From the NCBI RefSeq assembly GCF_001638985.1, contig NW_017265137.1, forward strand, positions 1,577,054 to 1,641,053: DNA of 64,000 nucleotides. The letters run 5' to 3'. Each line of letters opens with the position of its first letter. Position 1 is the first letter of the stretch. The position numbers were made by a program, and so were the translations under genes. The DNA comes from Phycomyces blakesleeanus NRRL 1555(-). Lineage: Eukaryota; Mucoromycota; Mucoromycetes; Mucorales; Phycomycetaceae. Below the pieces are notes generated by a model. It did not search any database. It was not told the origin of the DNA and saw nothing but the letters and a program-made list of their open reading frames with translations. This document shows positions 24,837 through 37,376 of this stretch, piece after piece.

Positions 24837-27154
24837 TTAGGGAAACAAGACAAATCGGAAAAACAATATCCAGCTGATGATAGCCAAGAATACATAGACA
24901 CCACCATAGAACCAATTGGCCTTTAGCTTGGTGGTCATCTTTGGTACGACAGGCTGGGGTACTGTTTCCCCGCAGTCCTCATTGGATTTGACTGTCCTGG
25001 CCGACTGATCGAGGATGTTGTGGTACAGGGTGCGATCGAGAATGAACAGTACGACGCCGCAGAGGGTGGAGAGGATACCGATGGCAATGAAGAAGATGAT
25101 CACTCCAGTGTAGCCCTTGTGTTGATCAGCATCCTGGAGGAACCCGGTCGTGATGTCAAACAGGGACGCACCGATATTGGTCCCTGACTTGATGAGTCCC
25201 ATGCCTGTGCCCACGAGTGAGAATGGCAAGATAACAGGCACAGACGACACCAGGCTGACTGGTCCAAAGGCCAGACTGAGACTGAAGAGGAACATGCCGA
25301 CCACAGGGTTTACGTAGGTGTATCCGAGCAAAATAAGTGAGAACAGGAAAGTTAGGCCACTTCCGATCACTAAATGATAAATAGTATGTAAGAGTCATTT
25401 AGTTTTTTGTTTGCAAATTATATGGTTACTTACTAAGCCAGGTACGTTTGCCAAACCAGCGGATAAATAGACCCAAGACAGGCATCACAAAGATAGGAGC
25501 CACTTGAGCTACACTACCAACCGAGGCAGCCCGTCTAGGATCATAGTCAAATCGAAACTTGACAAGCTCACTTTTATAAAAATAAATAAAATTGATCATT
25601 TTTGTTAGTTGATATTTGTTTGTTTTTATTTTATTTTTATTTTTTTCTTGTATTACCTGTTGATGTGAAGGAAACAACCCCAGGCACCGCCCAAAAGGAA
25701 TTCCATGGCAAACACGAGCCAATAGGAATGTGGCAAATAAAGCAGCTTTGACCACTTGAATGACCTTTGGCGCTTGACGACGGCAATTTGGGTGCGACAA
25801 TGAGATGCCGAAACATCGGATACTTGTCTTAGGAGGGCCAGGTACATTAGGTTTACAACAAAAGAAAGGATGCACAAACCGGCGGCAAACTAAGAGGCAT
25901 TAAAGAAATAAATAAACAAGGAGATTATTATTGTTATTTTGTTTGGCAGCCAACTTACCCATAGACCATAGCCGTACCATCCTGTCCATTCAGCAATAGG
26001 AATGACAGTGAATTGTGCCAGAAATGAGCTCTGATGATGATAGTAAAAGAATTTAGAGAATAGAATTAAATTGTTAATACTGAGTTACTTACTGCTCTAC
26101 TGACTGATAGCATAATGGCTACAACGATTGCGTAACTTTGACCATTGAACCACTGACTCAATATGGTTTCCTGGACAATGACTACTGTACCACTGCCGAT
26201 TCCATAAAGAATTCTGCCTGTGATCATCATTGAAAGATTTGCGGATGAGGCAGAGGCAGCCACCAAGATATTTCCAGAGGCAATCAGAACCGTGGTTAAT
26301 ATCGATCCAGTGTTTGTGCCAAATGCATCCAAAAAGATGCCTCCGATGAGAGGCAAGATTGTGTTGACAATAGAGACACTTGATTGGAGGGCACCATATT
26401 GTGAATTTGATATTCCATATTCCTGTCAAAAGTATATATGAGAATATGAGAATTATTATGTTTGTATTTTGTACTGTGTACTGTGTGTGCTTGTGCGTGT
26501 GAGAATAATAATGGTGATTTCATTTATCCATATCTATCTATCTATCTATTTATTTATTTATTTATTTATTTATTGTTTTTTATTACCGTTTTAATGATGG
26601 ATTTCATGGCCCCCAATGTGTGTGCAGAAAAGTGACTACCCACTTGATACACATAACAGCAACAATAACAAAAAAAAAGAAAAGGATTATATTTATAAAC
26701 ACACAATTAGATTGTTGAGAACTTCTTTTTTTTTTTTAAAAAAAAAAAAAGTCAAATCAAGTCAAATTAAAATCAAGATCAAAATCAAGATCAAAATCAA
26801 AATCATGATATTAAAGAAGTGTCTATGTATCTGTATCTGTATGCAGAACTAACTAACTAGTTATCTATATTTATGTATATAAATTTTAATAATATTTTAA
26901 AAGAAATCAAAACAAAAATGTTTACCAGACAGCAAGAGGACACAAGCCAAGGCTAAACATTTGTATTTCCATGGTTGATTTGCCAAGTGACAATAGTTAT
27001 TAGGATCATCTTGATCATTTTGTGTGCCCTGGGTGGAAATAGTCAAGGGTCTATTGGATGAACAGCATTGTTTCTTGGGATCTGTAGAGCAACAGCCCTT
27101 TTTGACTTTTGCTTCTTGAAGAAGGGGGACCTGTTCACTACTATCCACAGGCAT
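24837..27154 (-). CDS. MFSD1-like major facilitator transporter
   Basis: Seven exons, all in phase: 27154-26926, 26642-26587, 26422-26093, 26030-25959, 25889-25657, 25570-25434 and 25369-24837, giving 529 aa. About 12 hydrophobic segments fit an MFS fold. Family-like motifs include SHFSAHTLGAMK, YGISNSQYGALQSSVSIVN, GRILYGIGSGTVVIVQETILSQWF and NSELVKFRF; these resemble MFSD1, a lysosomal dipeptide exporter in animals. The cytosolic N-terminus has an acidic di-leucine sorting motif, EQVPLL (residues 7-12), which fits delivery to the vacuole/lysosome, and a double-Cys cluster (GCCS, QCCS). The substrate in this fungus is unknown. Exon 2 is only 56 bases and its acceptor is the CAAG upstream of a competing GTAG. 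Confidence 0.9.
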
Positions 27155-27675
27155 TTCTTTTTTTTATATATGTAAAGCTTGATTGGATTTGATTGGATTG
27201 GGTTTTATATACAGAAAATAAATATATATATGTATAGAGAGAGAGAGAGAAAGAGAGAAAGAAAATAACGCGTAAAGAAATAAAAAGAAGAAGAAGAAGA
27301 AGAAAAGGTCGGATAGACAGGCAGATAGATAGATAATCAAAATATTTCTATAAATTACAAAATTGATATATATATATTGTTTTATTGTATTGTATTGTAT
27401 TTATCAGAAATAATATCCCTTTATGGACATATATATATTTATATTTATATAATTTTTAATCTGATCTTTCTTTTTTCGTAGTAAACACTACTCACAGCAC
27501 ATGACCGTAAGGTGTGGTTCTTGATACAGATTCACTCTGTCACGTGGATCCTCTTGTCGATCGAACCAAACCACTCTCTTTATATAAAACAAAGTATACA
27601 AATATATAGCACTTGGCCAAATGACAGCACTAGTGATATAATGAATATAGACTATTGGATGATTTTATTTTACTT

Positions 27676-27715
<40 letters not shown>

Positions 27716-29721
27716 TGGAAAATTTATTAGGGTTATGGTGTAATATTAGTAAAGGTACAATTCACAAAATTTGTGTATATTTGTGTATATTCTGTACACC
27801 AGTCTTTTTTTATTTTTTGATTACATGTCAATTGAAATGAACGCACACACACATACACTTGCGTATATATTGATATTCTGATACTGATATAATTGTAGTT
27901 CAATTATAATGGATATACTTCGTATGACTCTGTTTATGCTTTGATTTTAATCTAGATCACATACTTATCAGTTTCGAACTATATACACAGGATCAGCAGC
28001 ACCGGCAGTATCAGCAACATCAATAAATAAATAAGGAGGAGGGCAAATATATATATATATATAAATAAATAAAAAATAGAAAGAAAATTATAGATCTGAT
28101 AATGTCCGCATTTCAAAAAAGGAAATTTGCATCTGATAAAAAGAAAAGAAAAAGGGAAGCAAGTGAACGTGCCGATAACAGTTTGTTCACATTGTGTATT
28201 ATAGCCAATACTCGTATATATTTGAGTTGGACTCCGAACCTATTCAGATGTCCAAGAGTTTTTATTTATTTCTCTATAGTTCTTTTTATACATGAGTATC
28301 ATTTCTTTTTCGTCTTAACCTAAAGAAGGAAACGTCTATAAGTAACAGAAGCAAAAACAACAACAAAAAGGTTATGATTTAGAGGTAATTACTAAGTCTT
28401 ATTAACAAACTATTGCAGATGTTTATCTAGTAATAAAAGAACTATTGTGGATGTCTCTTTAAAGAAAAGAAAAAAAAGACTAGAAAATATATTATTATTA
28501 TCCTGAAAGTAAAGGAACAAAATAATCCATACAATTAAGCCTATGAATACAGCCAAATCACATTATTAACTGATTTCTACAGCTGCTCATATTTTTTTTT
28601 ACTACTGGATTGAGCGTATTTTTTCTATTTCAGGCAACCACAAAAAAAAGGGAAAAAGAAAAACCCTGAGAAAATCCGTCATTTTATTTTTAACTTTTGA
28701 AGGAATAAAGTAAAGGGGTTGTGGGGAGACATTTGTAGGTTAATGTGGCTGCACAAGTGGTGAAAGGAGTACATAAACTATCGGGTGATATTTGTATAAG
28801 ATTATTATCATTTTGCTGATGGCATAGTTTCTGCTTGTCTGTAAACTTTCTATTGACGTTTATTTCATTTCTTTTTTATATACCAAACGATATATTACTG
28901 GCATAAATCCTAAATATTCTCTATCGTGCTGTATTCCATTGTATATATAAGATAAATAAACGAGTAAAACAAAGAGAGTAAAATAGAACAGAAAATGGTT
29001 GGTCTTTAGTTTTTGTTTAAAAAATAACCACAAGAGAAGAAAAGACCGTAGGCCTACCCATTAAAACCATATTTTCATCAATCGCATACTTATCTCAAGC
29101 ATACATTACAGCTTTTGTCTTGTTCTACACCAGAACTTTAGATAGGAAGACCCTTGATCAGCTCTATATCAGGTCCAATAAGTGGGAAGCCATAAACACG
29201 TCTCTTCGGCAGACCTTGCATCTTTATCAAAGTACACATATATGCGTATTCTTTTTTTTTTTGGCTTATTATTACAATCTTCACAATTATAAGTTTTTTC
29301 AATGTAATTGGTTATTAGTTCAACAGCATTCGTGTCTAGGAAACTGAACCTAGCGACATCCTTAAAAGAGTTTGAGGAAGTCATTAGTAGGAGTAAAGTC
29401 ATACAACAATGTACGCAGCTCTATAACCTCCTATCTCCATCTCTACTGCCGACCATTCAACATCAAATGGGGTCAAAAAGGCTGGTGTGCTCATTATAAG
29501 ATGCTTTATAAAGAGTTTTATTTATTTTATTTTTTGAATTAGTAATAAACGCGAAATAATTTGAATTCAAATTGGTCGGGTAAATGTGGTGGCCATGGAA
29601 ACACTACATTTGTTAGGGTCATCTATGGTTATTTTTGTGTGTGGCAGTTTGTAGTATATTGATTAAAGCCAGTTTGACTATGTAAAAATAAAATAAAAAT
29701 AATATTAGGTGGTGACAAAAC
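27155..29721. other. AT-rich spacer, transition to repeat zone
   Basis: The region has TA, GAGA, GAA and GATA repeats near the transporter promoter (27,155-27,340), then unremarkable AT-rich DNA. A 73-codon frame at 28,102-28,323 (+) begins with a Lys/Arg-rich segment but matches nothing I recognise. No supported gene. Confidence 0.5.
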
Positions 29722-29785
29722 AAAAAAAATATGCTCCGTAGAGCGTTCCATCTCAGAAGTTTAGTGTCATCCTTGTGCAGGGGCC

Positions 29786-29817
<32 letters not shown>

Positions 29818-29840
29818 ATATGTGACAGAGGTGCAAGCAC
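29722..29840 (-). ncRNA. U6 spliceosomal snRNA
   Basis: On the minus strand the RNA would start GTGCTTGCACC at 29,840. It contains AAAATTGGAACGATACAGAGA, split here as AAAATTGGAACG and ATACAGAGA (the ACAGAGA box that pairs with the 5' splice site), then AGATTAGCATGGCCCCTGC (the AGC catalytic triad and U4-pairing region), then AAGGATGACAC (internal stem-loop). It ends in an 8-T run, as expected for RNA polymerase III. A TATA-like ATATAT lies about 32-40 bases upstream, fitting a type-3 pol III promoter. The 3' end departs from the usual form: instead of AGCGTTCCAT before the T-run, the strand carries ATGGAACGCT, its reverse complement. It may be a divergent but functional gene, or a copy with a rearranged tail. 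Confidence 0.88.
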
Positions 29841-30179
29841 TTGTCGATTAAAATAAATGTCCCAAAACACTAGATATATGCATTTATTTTCCGCTTTATA
29901 AAAGTTGTGGGTTTATAATATTTTCAGAAATTTTTTTGTATTATAAAAATTCTATACACACAATAAATTAGGTAGCTCAACCCAGTATAATACAGCTCAC
30001 AACAACTATGTTAACACAGAATATTCATATTAAAATAAGACATGATCTCCTCTTTTATATAAACACACCGCTCTTCACATAGAAGATCTTATATAAGGCC
30101 ATAGAAGCACCTCACTTACCTTAATTACAACAAACAGTTAGCCCACTCCGTACTTCACAGCACTGACACAAGCTGTCCC
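29841..30179. other. U6 promoter and LINE 5' flank
   Basis: The first 50 bases hold the U6 TATA-like element. The remainder is AT-rich without coding signal. Confidence 0.45.
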
Positions 30180-32900
30180 AACCTTTCATTGACAACTTTC
30201 TCATCAGTACAATCTGTATTTACATATCCTGACCTCGTTCTATGCCGCAATGTCTTGTCTGTCCTCTATATAAATCCGACTTTATTTGATAATTTTCTGG
30301 TAGCGGATACTTTTAAACTCATACCCACCCACGAAACAGGAAAGGGGCTGTGGCGCACCAACCCTCAACTTGCTCGCAATAACATCTTCTGTAATAAACT
30401 CCAAGATTACATTTATGCTATTGTCTTTCTTCTCTCTCCATATATGTCTCCCACAAGACAGGTATGATAAACTTAAGTACAAACTAACTACTTTCACCAT
30501 GTCCTTTACTAGGTGCAGAATTCAGATACTCGCCACATTAAAGGATAGACTTCAAATTAAACGCAACACGCTGATCCACAAGTTTGTACATCAACTAGCC
30601 TATTTTTTTTTATTTCACTATCATTGAAAGATATTTACTGCAATTCCAGTTGGAGAGAGTACAAACCCTTGCCCTTCGTGCTGAGAAACACTGACAGGAG
30701 AATGGAGAGATTTCGGCAGATTACCTCAAATATACAGTTTCTGAACGACAGTCTTGAAAGAATACTAATCATATTTACTATTACCCTATAGACCACTTGT
30801 ACACTGAGTCTGATGGGATGACCGAGGCGGCCATCGCATTATGTAAAGCCCCGTATACGCCTAAACAAATAAACCAGATACCTATACACGATTTATTTCA
30901 TAACCTACCCAAAGATATTTGCCTCTCAAATACCAGAGGTTTCTCACTGAGAGTCATATCTTCCGGTGACAACATATTAGGAGTGCCTCGGTATCCAAGA
31001 AAAAGCGCCCAAAGATTATATAAACTCCCTTATGATACTCTTCAGCTTGTATTTACTTATCCTTCCTGCACCCAACTACTAACCCAAATGTATAACGAAG
31101 CTCTCACTGGTGGTGAATTACTATCATCCTTGCAAACCATTTGTATCCCTACTACCAAAGAAAGATTGTATTTCCTCTTTGAAGATTTGGAGACCAATTG
31201 CCCAGATCAACGCTGATACCAAGATTTTCACTAGTCTTCTTAACGGCCGCGTGGCCAGAGATGTTAGATCAATTGTATCCCCGTACCAAACCAAACTCTT
31301 TTGCGATATATTTTCTTACTGATAATGGTATACTCACAAAGCTAGTTATGAGCCATGTCAATTCCACTGGTCATTCCGGAATCGGTCTTCTCTTGTATCA
31401 GGAGAAAGCTTATGATCAGGTTAATTCTGACTATCTCAAACAAATTCTAGCCCGATGCAGTTTCCCTTCTTCCATTATAATCTGCGCTTCAAGTTTTTCC
31501 TTTTCTTACAACCTTAAGATTAACGTCAATAGCTTCCTCTTTTCCTCTTTGTCAAATGTGTGGATTCGGAGAGGATGACCTCATGTATCTTGCTCTGCTT
31601 AACTTGGTCTTCGCTCCATTTTTGCGCCAACATATTCACGATCCATAATTTCCTGGATTTGGCATACAAGATACTTTCGGCCAATACTCTTCTCTTCCCA
31701 TAAAGCTACTCACATATGGTGATGATCTTTTGGTTTCTCGCTCGCAGACCCAAGACATGTCCTGATTACAGCACCACCTCGCCACTTACGCCTCTGCTTC
31801 AAATGCACGTATCAATCTTCACAAGAGCCGTATTTTATCTGTCGGGTTGCCCTCGCAGTCTCTGAATGAACACAACTTACAGCTTGTAGATTGTTGACGA
31901 GCAAGATAGTCGCTCTTCTGGATCCCTTTGCTACCTTGCCTTCTTAGTCATTTCCTTTATCACTCAAGGCAGCTTCTTCTGATCTGGTGATGCTTTGTAA
32001 GATACACCTTTTTCATCATTATCTGTCTGATATCAACCCTCTTCTTCATTTCATTTTCCCAATTTTTGAAACAGTCGATTTCGTTCATACATCAATCTTT
32101 TCTTTAGCATCTTTGCCGCGAATAACCTCCATCCTTCTAGTTTTGACTTTATTGTGGTAAATCTGATGACTTTTATGGATAATCTTCTGGGTTTTGTATC
32201 TTTTACTCCATATGGTTTCCCTTGGTTTTACTTCCTTTTTGCGTGACCCCCCGGATTCGGGATGTCTACAAAATTGTCCAAAACTTGGATACTATTTCTA
32301 GACACTTATCTTCTTCCTCCTCCCGTTCACCACACATTCTTTGCAGAATGTTTCAGAGTATATATGACTATTCACTCTTCTTTCAAACCTTCATAGCTCG
32401 TGTTTGGCTACCTCAAAGGATCTTGACTGCACAATTTGCTGACCTGATGATACGCAGTGGCTCTGAAGTTTATCTTTCTGCACTTTTGTCCTCCCTTATG
32501 CACCTTACAATATCTGGCTAAGGTAAATTCATCGCAAGGTTTCTTGATGCTCAGTTTTCTATGCTGTGTTTCTACTCCATTCCCACCTCCTACTTGGTCT
32601 TTCTTTGAAAATGAAGACTTTTTTATATAAAACTATTTCTCTTTGTATATATCTTCGAGCTTCCCCACTGGCAGACATTCTAGCACACGAATTTTGGATT
32701 TTTCTCTCCAACCTCTGATGGATTTAATATACTGTACAAATTTACCTCCCCACCTCGCCTTGAACCCACTCTAGAGTCTGCTTTTATACTTGGCTAGGTT
32801 TTTTTTTTACTTCATGGAAACACCACTGAGATTTCGTATCTGATCGAACTCCTTTTTGTTGCCACGAATGTCATCATTAGATATAGTTTTCTGCTTCACT
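30180..32900 (+). mobile_element. decayed LINE-type retrotransposon
   Basis: Plus-strand fragments in several frames together resemble the linker and reverse transcriptase of a non-LTR element. They read KYKLTTFTMSFTRCRIQ (linker, ~30,480), RPIAQINADTKIFTSLLNGRV (RT motif region, ~31,190), LLYQEKAYDQV (motif A, ~31,395) and LLTYGDDLLVSRS (motif C, YGDD at 31,715-31,726). Downstream frames continue to ~32,800. Frameshifts and stops separate the pieces, and the usual catalytic Asp of motif A (LDQEKAYDRV in relatives) reads Tyr, so the copy is inactive. No endonuclease domain is seen upstream, so it is 5'-truncated or decayed. The 3' part lies inside the inverted-repeat arm. Confidence 0.75.
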
Positions 32901-33949
32901 GTTTACACGCCAAAGAAAAACTCAATCAACACTCATTCCCAGTCTAGATATCTAGAGATTTAATATTTTATACTTTCCAAAAACATAAAAACCAAAAAAG
33001 CAAGTTTTGACACCTTTTAAATCTTTTGAGCAAGAGTCCCACCTACCAACCAACCAGAGCTTTGCTACATACAAGCAAAAAAAAAAAAAAACTCTGTTGA
33101 TTTTTTTTGTTGACTAACAAGGAAAATTATATACCTCTGTTCTGGAGTAATTAAGGTCATCAACCTTGGAGATTATCTGCCCTTCAATACTTTGGTAGTG
33201 GGCTAGAGTAGGCTGTATTAAGTATTGTTAATCTTGAGTGTGATCAATTGTGACATTTAATTATTCTTGCTATTTCTGTTTGTAGGTCATCCACTACACA
33301 GTGATTGGGCTTTTGTTTTTATATGTTGATTAGCTAGTACCAAGCGTTATTTTTCTTAAAAAGAAAATAATTGAGTTTGCTGAATTTGTTTCAATTTTTG
33401 AAACAGCCATCTCCTTGTATGCTTCAGAAAGTACGTCAACTACATTAAGGGCGTGTTAATCTTATATAATCAGATGCAACAGCATTACATATTCAATATT
33501 ATTATCAGTTGAGTGACTAATGTAGGTAGATTGAGTTTCTTATTTTCAATCTTCATACAAAGTCTTTTAAATGTGAATTAGATTAGACAACTATTACGCG
33601 TAATTATATTGCAATGTGTAAGATTAAAAGAGGGCCATTCAGTTCTAAAATCAGTCTACTTTGTGTAATGGCACAAATATTCAAAGAACGGGTGTTTTTA
33701 GGCGGTACTTATAATCAAGTTCTTTCTACATTTGACTTCTTGTAATTACCGTGTCAAACTTATTCATTACTCATTTTTCATTTTTCATCAACTTAAATGC
33801 ACAATAAAAGACAGATGTTTTTTGGAGACATGGTTTTAAATAGTTTTTATTTGAAAAAAAAATTGATTTATTAACTTATTAACTTATTGCTACTATTACT
33901 ATCTACTTTATTTTTCTATACATATAAAAAGGATACAAAGGGTTGTCAA

Positions 33950-34250
33950 GCTCTTAGTCCCCACACAAGGTGGCTCAATCTCCCCCAGGACGAAAACCTG
34001 GCTTGACGGCGAGGGAGGCGGACAGCAGAGTATTATCTCAGACTGAACTCATCACGCTTTTACAAGCGGCACAACTGCAGAGGGGGCCAAGGACTACACG
34101 GCATGAAGCACATGTAACACATCTTTACCCGCGCTTCACAGCAATGGCGTCCCGTCCATGACCCATGTCTGATGGCGCCACTTTGGGGCAAAGTACCGGC
34201 TGTCGTCACTGTTCTGTGGTCATCGGTTTTCATAGCTACATTCATAGCTA
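33950..34250 (+). repeat. dispersed GRKPG module
   Basis: A relatively GC-rich segment reading MAQSPPGRKPGLTAREADSR in one frame. It is present in both inverted-repeat arms, partly again at 48,754 after the gap, and as a divergent form near 63,830-63,885. Shared bases include GGCTCAATCTCC and GGACG.AAACCTG. It may be a terminal or conserved part of a repeat family. Coding status is unclear. Confidence 0.5.
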
Positions 34251-35114
34251 GAAATTCCTAATCGACAGCCGCATTGAAGAAAGAAAGAGAAAAAACGAAA
34301 ACCAGAAAAAAGGAGTACTTTTATCTTTTTTTTCTTTGCCACTCAAAAGAAAAAAATAGATGGGGCTATCCCAAAAAAGAGACATTCCGTATGATTCCTA
34401 AAAGATTTTCATGCATAATCAGTCCATCAATCAATAGCCTAACATAACAACAGAAAGCCACCTTTGTAATTTGCAGAGAGTATCCTATCCGTCACTATAT
34501 TATATACACTATACCGTCTGTAGCATAAAATACAAGAGGTTATGTTTGATGTTAATGCTGACAGTAATTTTGATAGCATTTCTGGGTGGAGTCATTTAGC
34601 AAAGAGAAAAAAAAAAGGTATAGTAAATAGTTTTATAAAGAAACACAATTCAAGCAGCTATCTAACTTTGGGGTATACTTTTCTATGAAATAGTTTTTCA
34701 TTGAGAGAGATTAAAGCATACCAATATAATTTAACACAGAGACTTGAAAAAAGACAAACATTTGAAGACTATATAGAGAGTAGGCAAATGTCAAATACTT
34801 GACACATATAAAAAATATGCATATATGATTATAAACTCTTATAAGCTATAAGTAGTCAATAAAATTAAAAAAGATATCTTTTTCTGATTATGCTAACATA
34901 TAAACACATAAATACATCTATAAAATAGTGTAAGTAAGTTAAGTCTAGTTGCTGAATGCCTATGACCAAGTAGACTTGTGCTATTATAGGTTATCAGAAT
35001 AAGCTATAAGAAAAATATATAAAAGAAAGAGCAAAATAATAAAGAAATATAAAGTAGAAGGAGACAAAAAAGTAATGATATAGTAAATAGAGTGAGAGAG
35101 AAATAGAAATATAT
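34251..35114. other. AT-rich part of left arm
   Basis: No coding signal. The sequence is mirrored at ~44,745-45,603 in the right arm. Confidence 0.5.
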
Positions 35115-35412
35115 AAGAGCATCTCAAACAGTCAGCTAACTTTTATTTTTTGTAAAAACAAACATCTCTAAGTTAGTAAAGAAAAAAGCTACTTCACCTA
35201 ACAGTTCAATTTTTTTTTTGGAAATAAATTTTGAGAACATTTTTAGTTAAAACTTTTAAATCCCTGTCAAATTTAGCAGAGAGATAAAATTTAGAGCCAT
35301 AATTTTTTTGTAAAATAATATAAATTGAGCTGTTGAGCTTACTACTTTTAACTAGAGTTTTAAATTTGACATAAAAGTTGAGATAAAAGTGACTGTTAGA
35401 GACTCTCTAAAG
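35115..35412. mobile_element. MITE-like palindromic element (left)
   Basis: About 298 bases with imperfect terminal inverted repeats: AGAGCATCTCAAACAGTCAGC at the left; the reverse complement of the right end reads AGAGAGTCTCTAACAGTCAC. The interior is also roughly self-complementary around ~35,262 and has no open frame. The inner end of the inverted-repeat arm (35,297) lies inside it. Target duplications were not resolved. Confidence 0.55.
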
Positions 35413-36211
35413 AATGATGAGACGCATTGTTAAAAGTCTTATGATTTTCAATTGATTACTATATCAGCTGTAACAATCATCTTGTTTTCAAGCTTATGAC
35501 ATGATGAACCTGTTTACATAATTAATATAATAAAGATTTTGAAAGATAAAATATGCTTGGACCAGCTGAAATTTTGACAACACATGCATGTCATTAGTAA
35601 TATTAACAATATAAAGAATTTGTTTGCTAGTTTTTCGGCTTTTGATTTTCAAGATAATAAACTAAAGAGTTATCAAGTTTGTTATAGAGTAAATTTGAGC
35701 AAACGTTTTGGAAAAATTCTTTTTAACCTATTGAAAATTCTGGAAATAGTCTATTATCTCTCTGAAAATATAGTCATAGATACAACATACTTGACCAATA
35801 GCTTATGGATGCCTATTATTTGAATGACAATTGTATATAGCCTTGAAGAGAAGAGTCTTATGTTCTTTTCAATTGTATTTTCTTGAATTATCACTAAGCA
35901 AACAGACTCCTATATGTTTTTTTAAACAATTTAAGAAAGTTGTTTTAGGAAACAGGCAATCAAATATTCTTTTTTCTAATAGACAAATGCTCTCAATCAA
36001 TAAATATATTTGATGTTGTGTTCTCAAAAAACACAAAGCTGTTATACTATTTAGCTGTATAGTAAACAATATTTTTTTTTAAAAAAAAGAAATGCTAAGC
36101 TTGTAGCTTACAAAAGAAAAGCTTAAAAATGATGTAAGCTATACAACTTATAATAGAATGAAAGTGAAACTTAGCTTGACTCTTTTAAAGCTCAATATTA
36201 TTTCTGCTTAT
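35413..36211. other. AT-rich flank of CACTA insertion
   Basis: No recognised gene. Short frames at 35,584-35,823 and 35,831-36,013 (+) have no family resemblance and are probably chance. The sequence resumes at 43,010 on the other side of the transposon. Confidence 0.45.
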
Positions 36212-36222
36212 CACTGGAAAAA
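36212..36222 (+). repeat. CACTA left terminal inverted repeat
   Basis: CACTGGAAAAA, perfect match to the reverse complement of 42,999-43,009; preceded by TAT. Confidence 0.92.
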
Positions 36223-36940
36223 TGACCTGACATACGTATGTGTAAAGGCGTAGTTACTCAGGTGTCAAGACGAGGTTTAACATTGAGTCCAGATACATAT
36301 CACCATGTAACAAGTTCGTCTTAGCACCATGTGCCATGACCAGCTATACACATGTGTGGGGTCAAATAAAAATGACGGGGATATAGTTCTTTAGCACTTT
36401 CGGTGTGTTGATCTGACTTGGGATATTGAAAAGAGTTTTTTGAAACCAAGGTTTTATTTTTATATGTTTTATATGGAGCTTTAAAGGTGGATAATATATT
36501 TATTTTCGATCTTGACACAGTAGTATAGTTCAACATTACACCTCTTCGTTATCTTTTATATCCAATTAAATTCAATACTTGAGCAATTCTTTGGATTCTG
36601 AACCATAGTATAGTTCAATCGTTTTTATTTTAATTTCAGAAATTGTTTTATTGGTAAAAGTTTATAATAGTATTTATTTGGAAAGAACAGAATGTTTCTA
36701 GAACTATAACAATCTTATAGTATTGATTTATTGGATATCCGTTATTGCTTCTACTGGTCTGCTTGATACTGTTTGAATAGAATAATTATCTACAGAAAAG
36801 AAATACCTGAAAATATAAAAAAAAAACAGACTGTTTGTTGAAATACAACAGTCTTTAAGAAGCATAGAAAAATTATTAGCTGTGTGCTGGGTACTACATT
36901 TAATGTAGTATGCTTTTACATTTTGTGTACACTTTTATAC

Positions 36941-37376
36941 TTACATTGTAAATATTGGAAAAGAGCGAGCAAAAAATAGATGTTGATATTGATAATCCAT
37001 GGCGTTCCTTATGATATCTTTCACTATAAAAACAACGAAAAACATTAATTTTTGTGAATCGAATAAAATAATAAATAATTTACATACCAGTAGCAAGAAT
37101 ATATATTAACAGAGATAGATTGTCTTTGTAAACACTTGATAGAACTCTAGTGAAAAATAATAATATTTTATGTTAACACATTATAATATTAATATAACTA
37201 AAATAAAAAATAAAGTAGTGATCCTTACCATGTAATGTCATTTCCAGCTGTATAATGTAAGGGAAATCAAAGACGGGATCAACAGTGTTCATCTATAATA
37301 AGACTTCATTTTAGTAAGATACATGTCAAAATAATATATATATATATACTACCTTGATGTTTTTAACCAAATTCAT
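36941..37376 (-). CDS. small 75-aa protein of the CACTA element
   Basis: Four coding exons on the minus strand: 37376-37353, 37292-37229, 37144-37088 and 37023-36941. Introns have GTAGTA, GTAAGG and GTATGT donors and TAG or GAG acceptors, and the phases (0, 1, 1) join without a stop to give 75 residues. It begins MNLVKNIK, continues with the segments PVFDFPYIIQLEMTLH and KDNLSLLIYILATG, and ends YQHLFFARSFPIFTM. An in-frame TAA lies just upstream of the Met. A likely untranslated exon (~37,470-37,520) ends in GTCAAT. No domain was recognised; the composition is helical and hydrophobic without a clear signal peptide. It is divergent from the 310-aa gene across about 0.65 kb, so a shared promoter is likely. 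It could instead be the remnant of a longer captured host gene. Confidence 0.55.

Larger units (their letters stand above)
31511..35297 (+). repeat. left arm of 3.79-kb inverted repeat
   Basis: The reverse complement recurs at 44,559-48,346, with positions summing to ~79,854-79,857 throughout. The few differences noticed include an Ile/Leu change in the frame at 32,222, a C/T near 33,011 and a T/C near 33,270. It contains the LINE 3' half, the GRKPG repeat module (33,950-34,250) and half of a MITE-like element at its inner end. Confidence 0.93.

Noticed and set aside
27530..27575. Possible tRNA B-box (GGTTCGATC on the minus strand)
   Set aside because: No matching A-box or acceptor stem around it.
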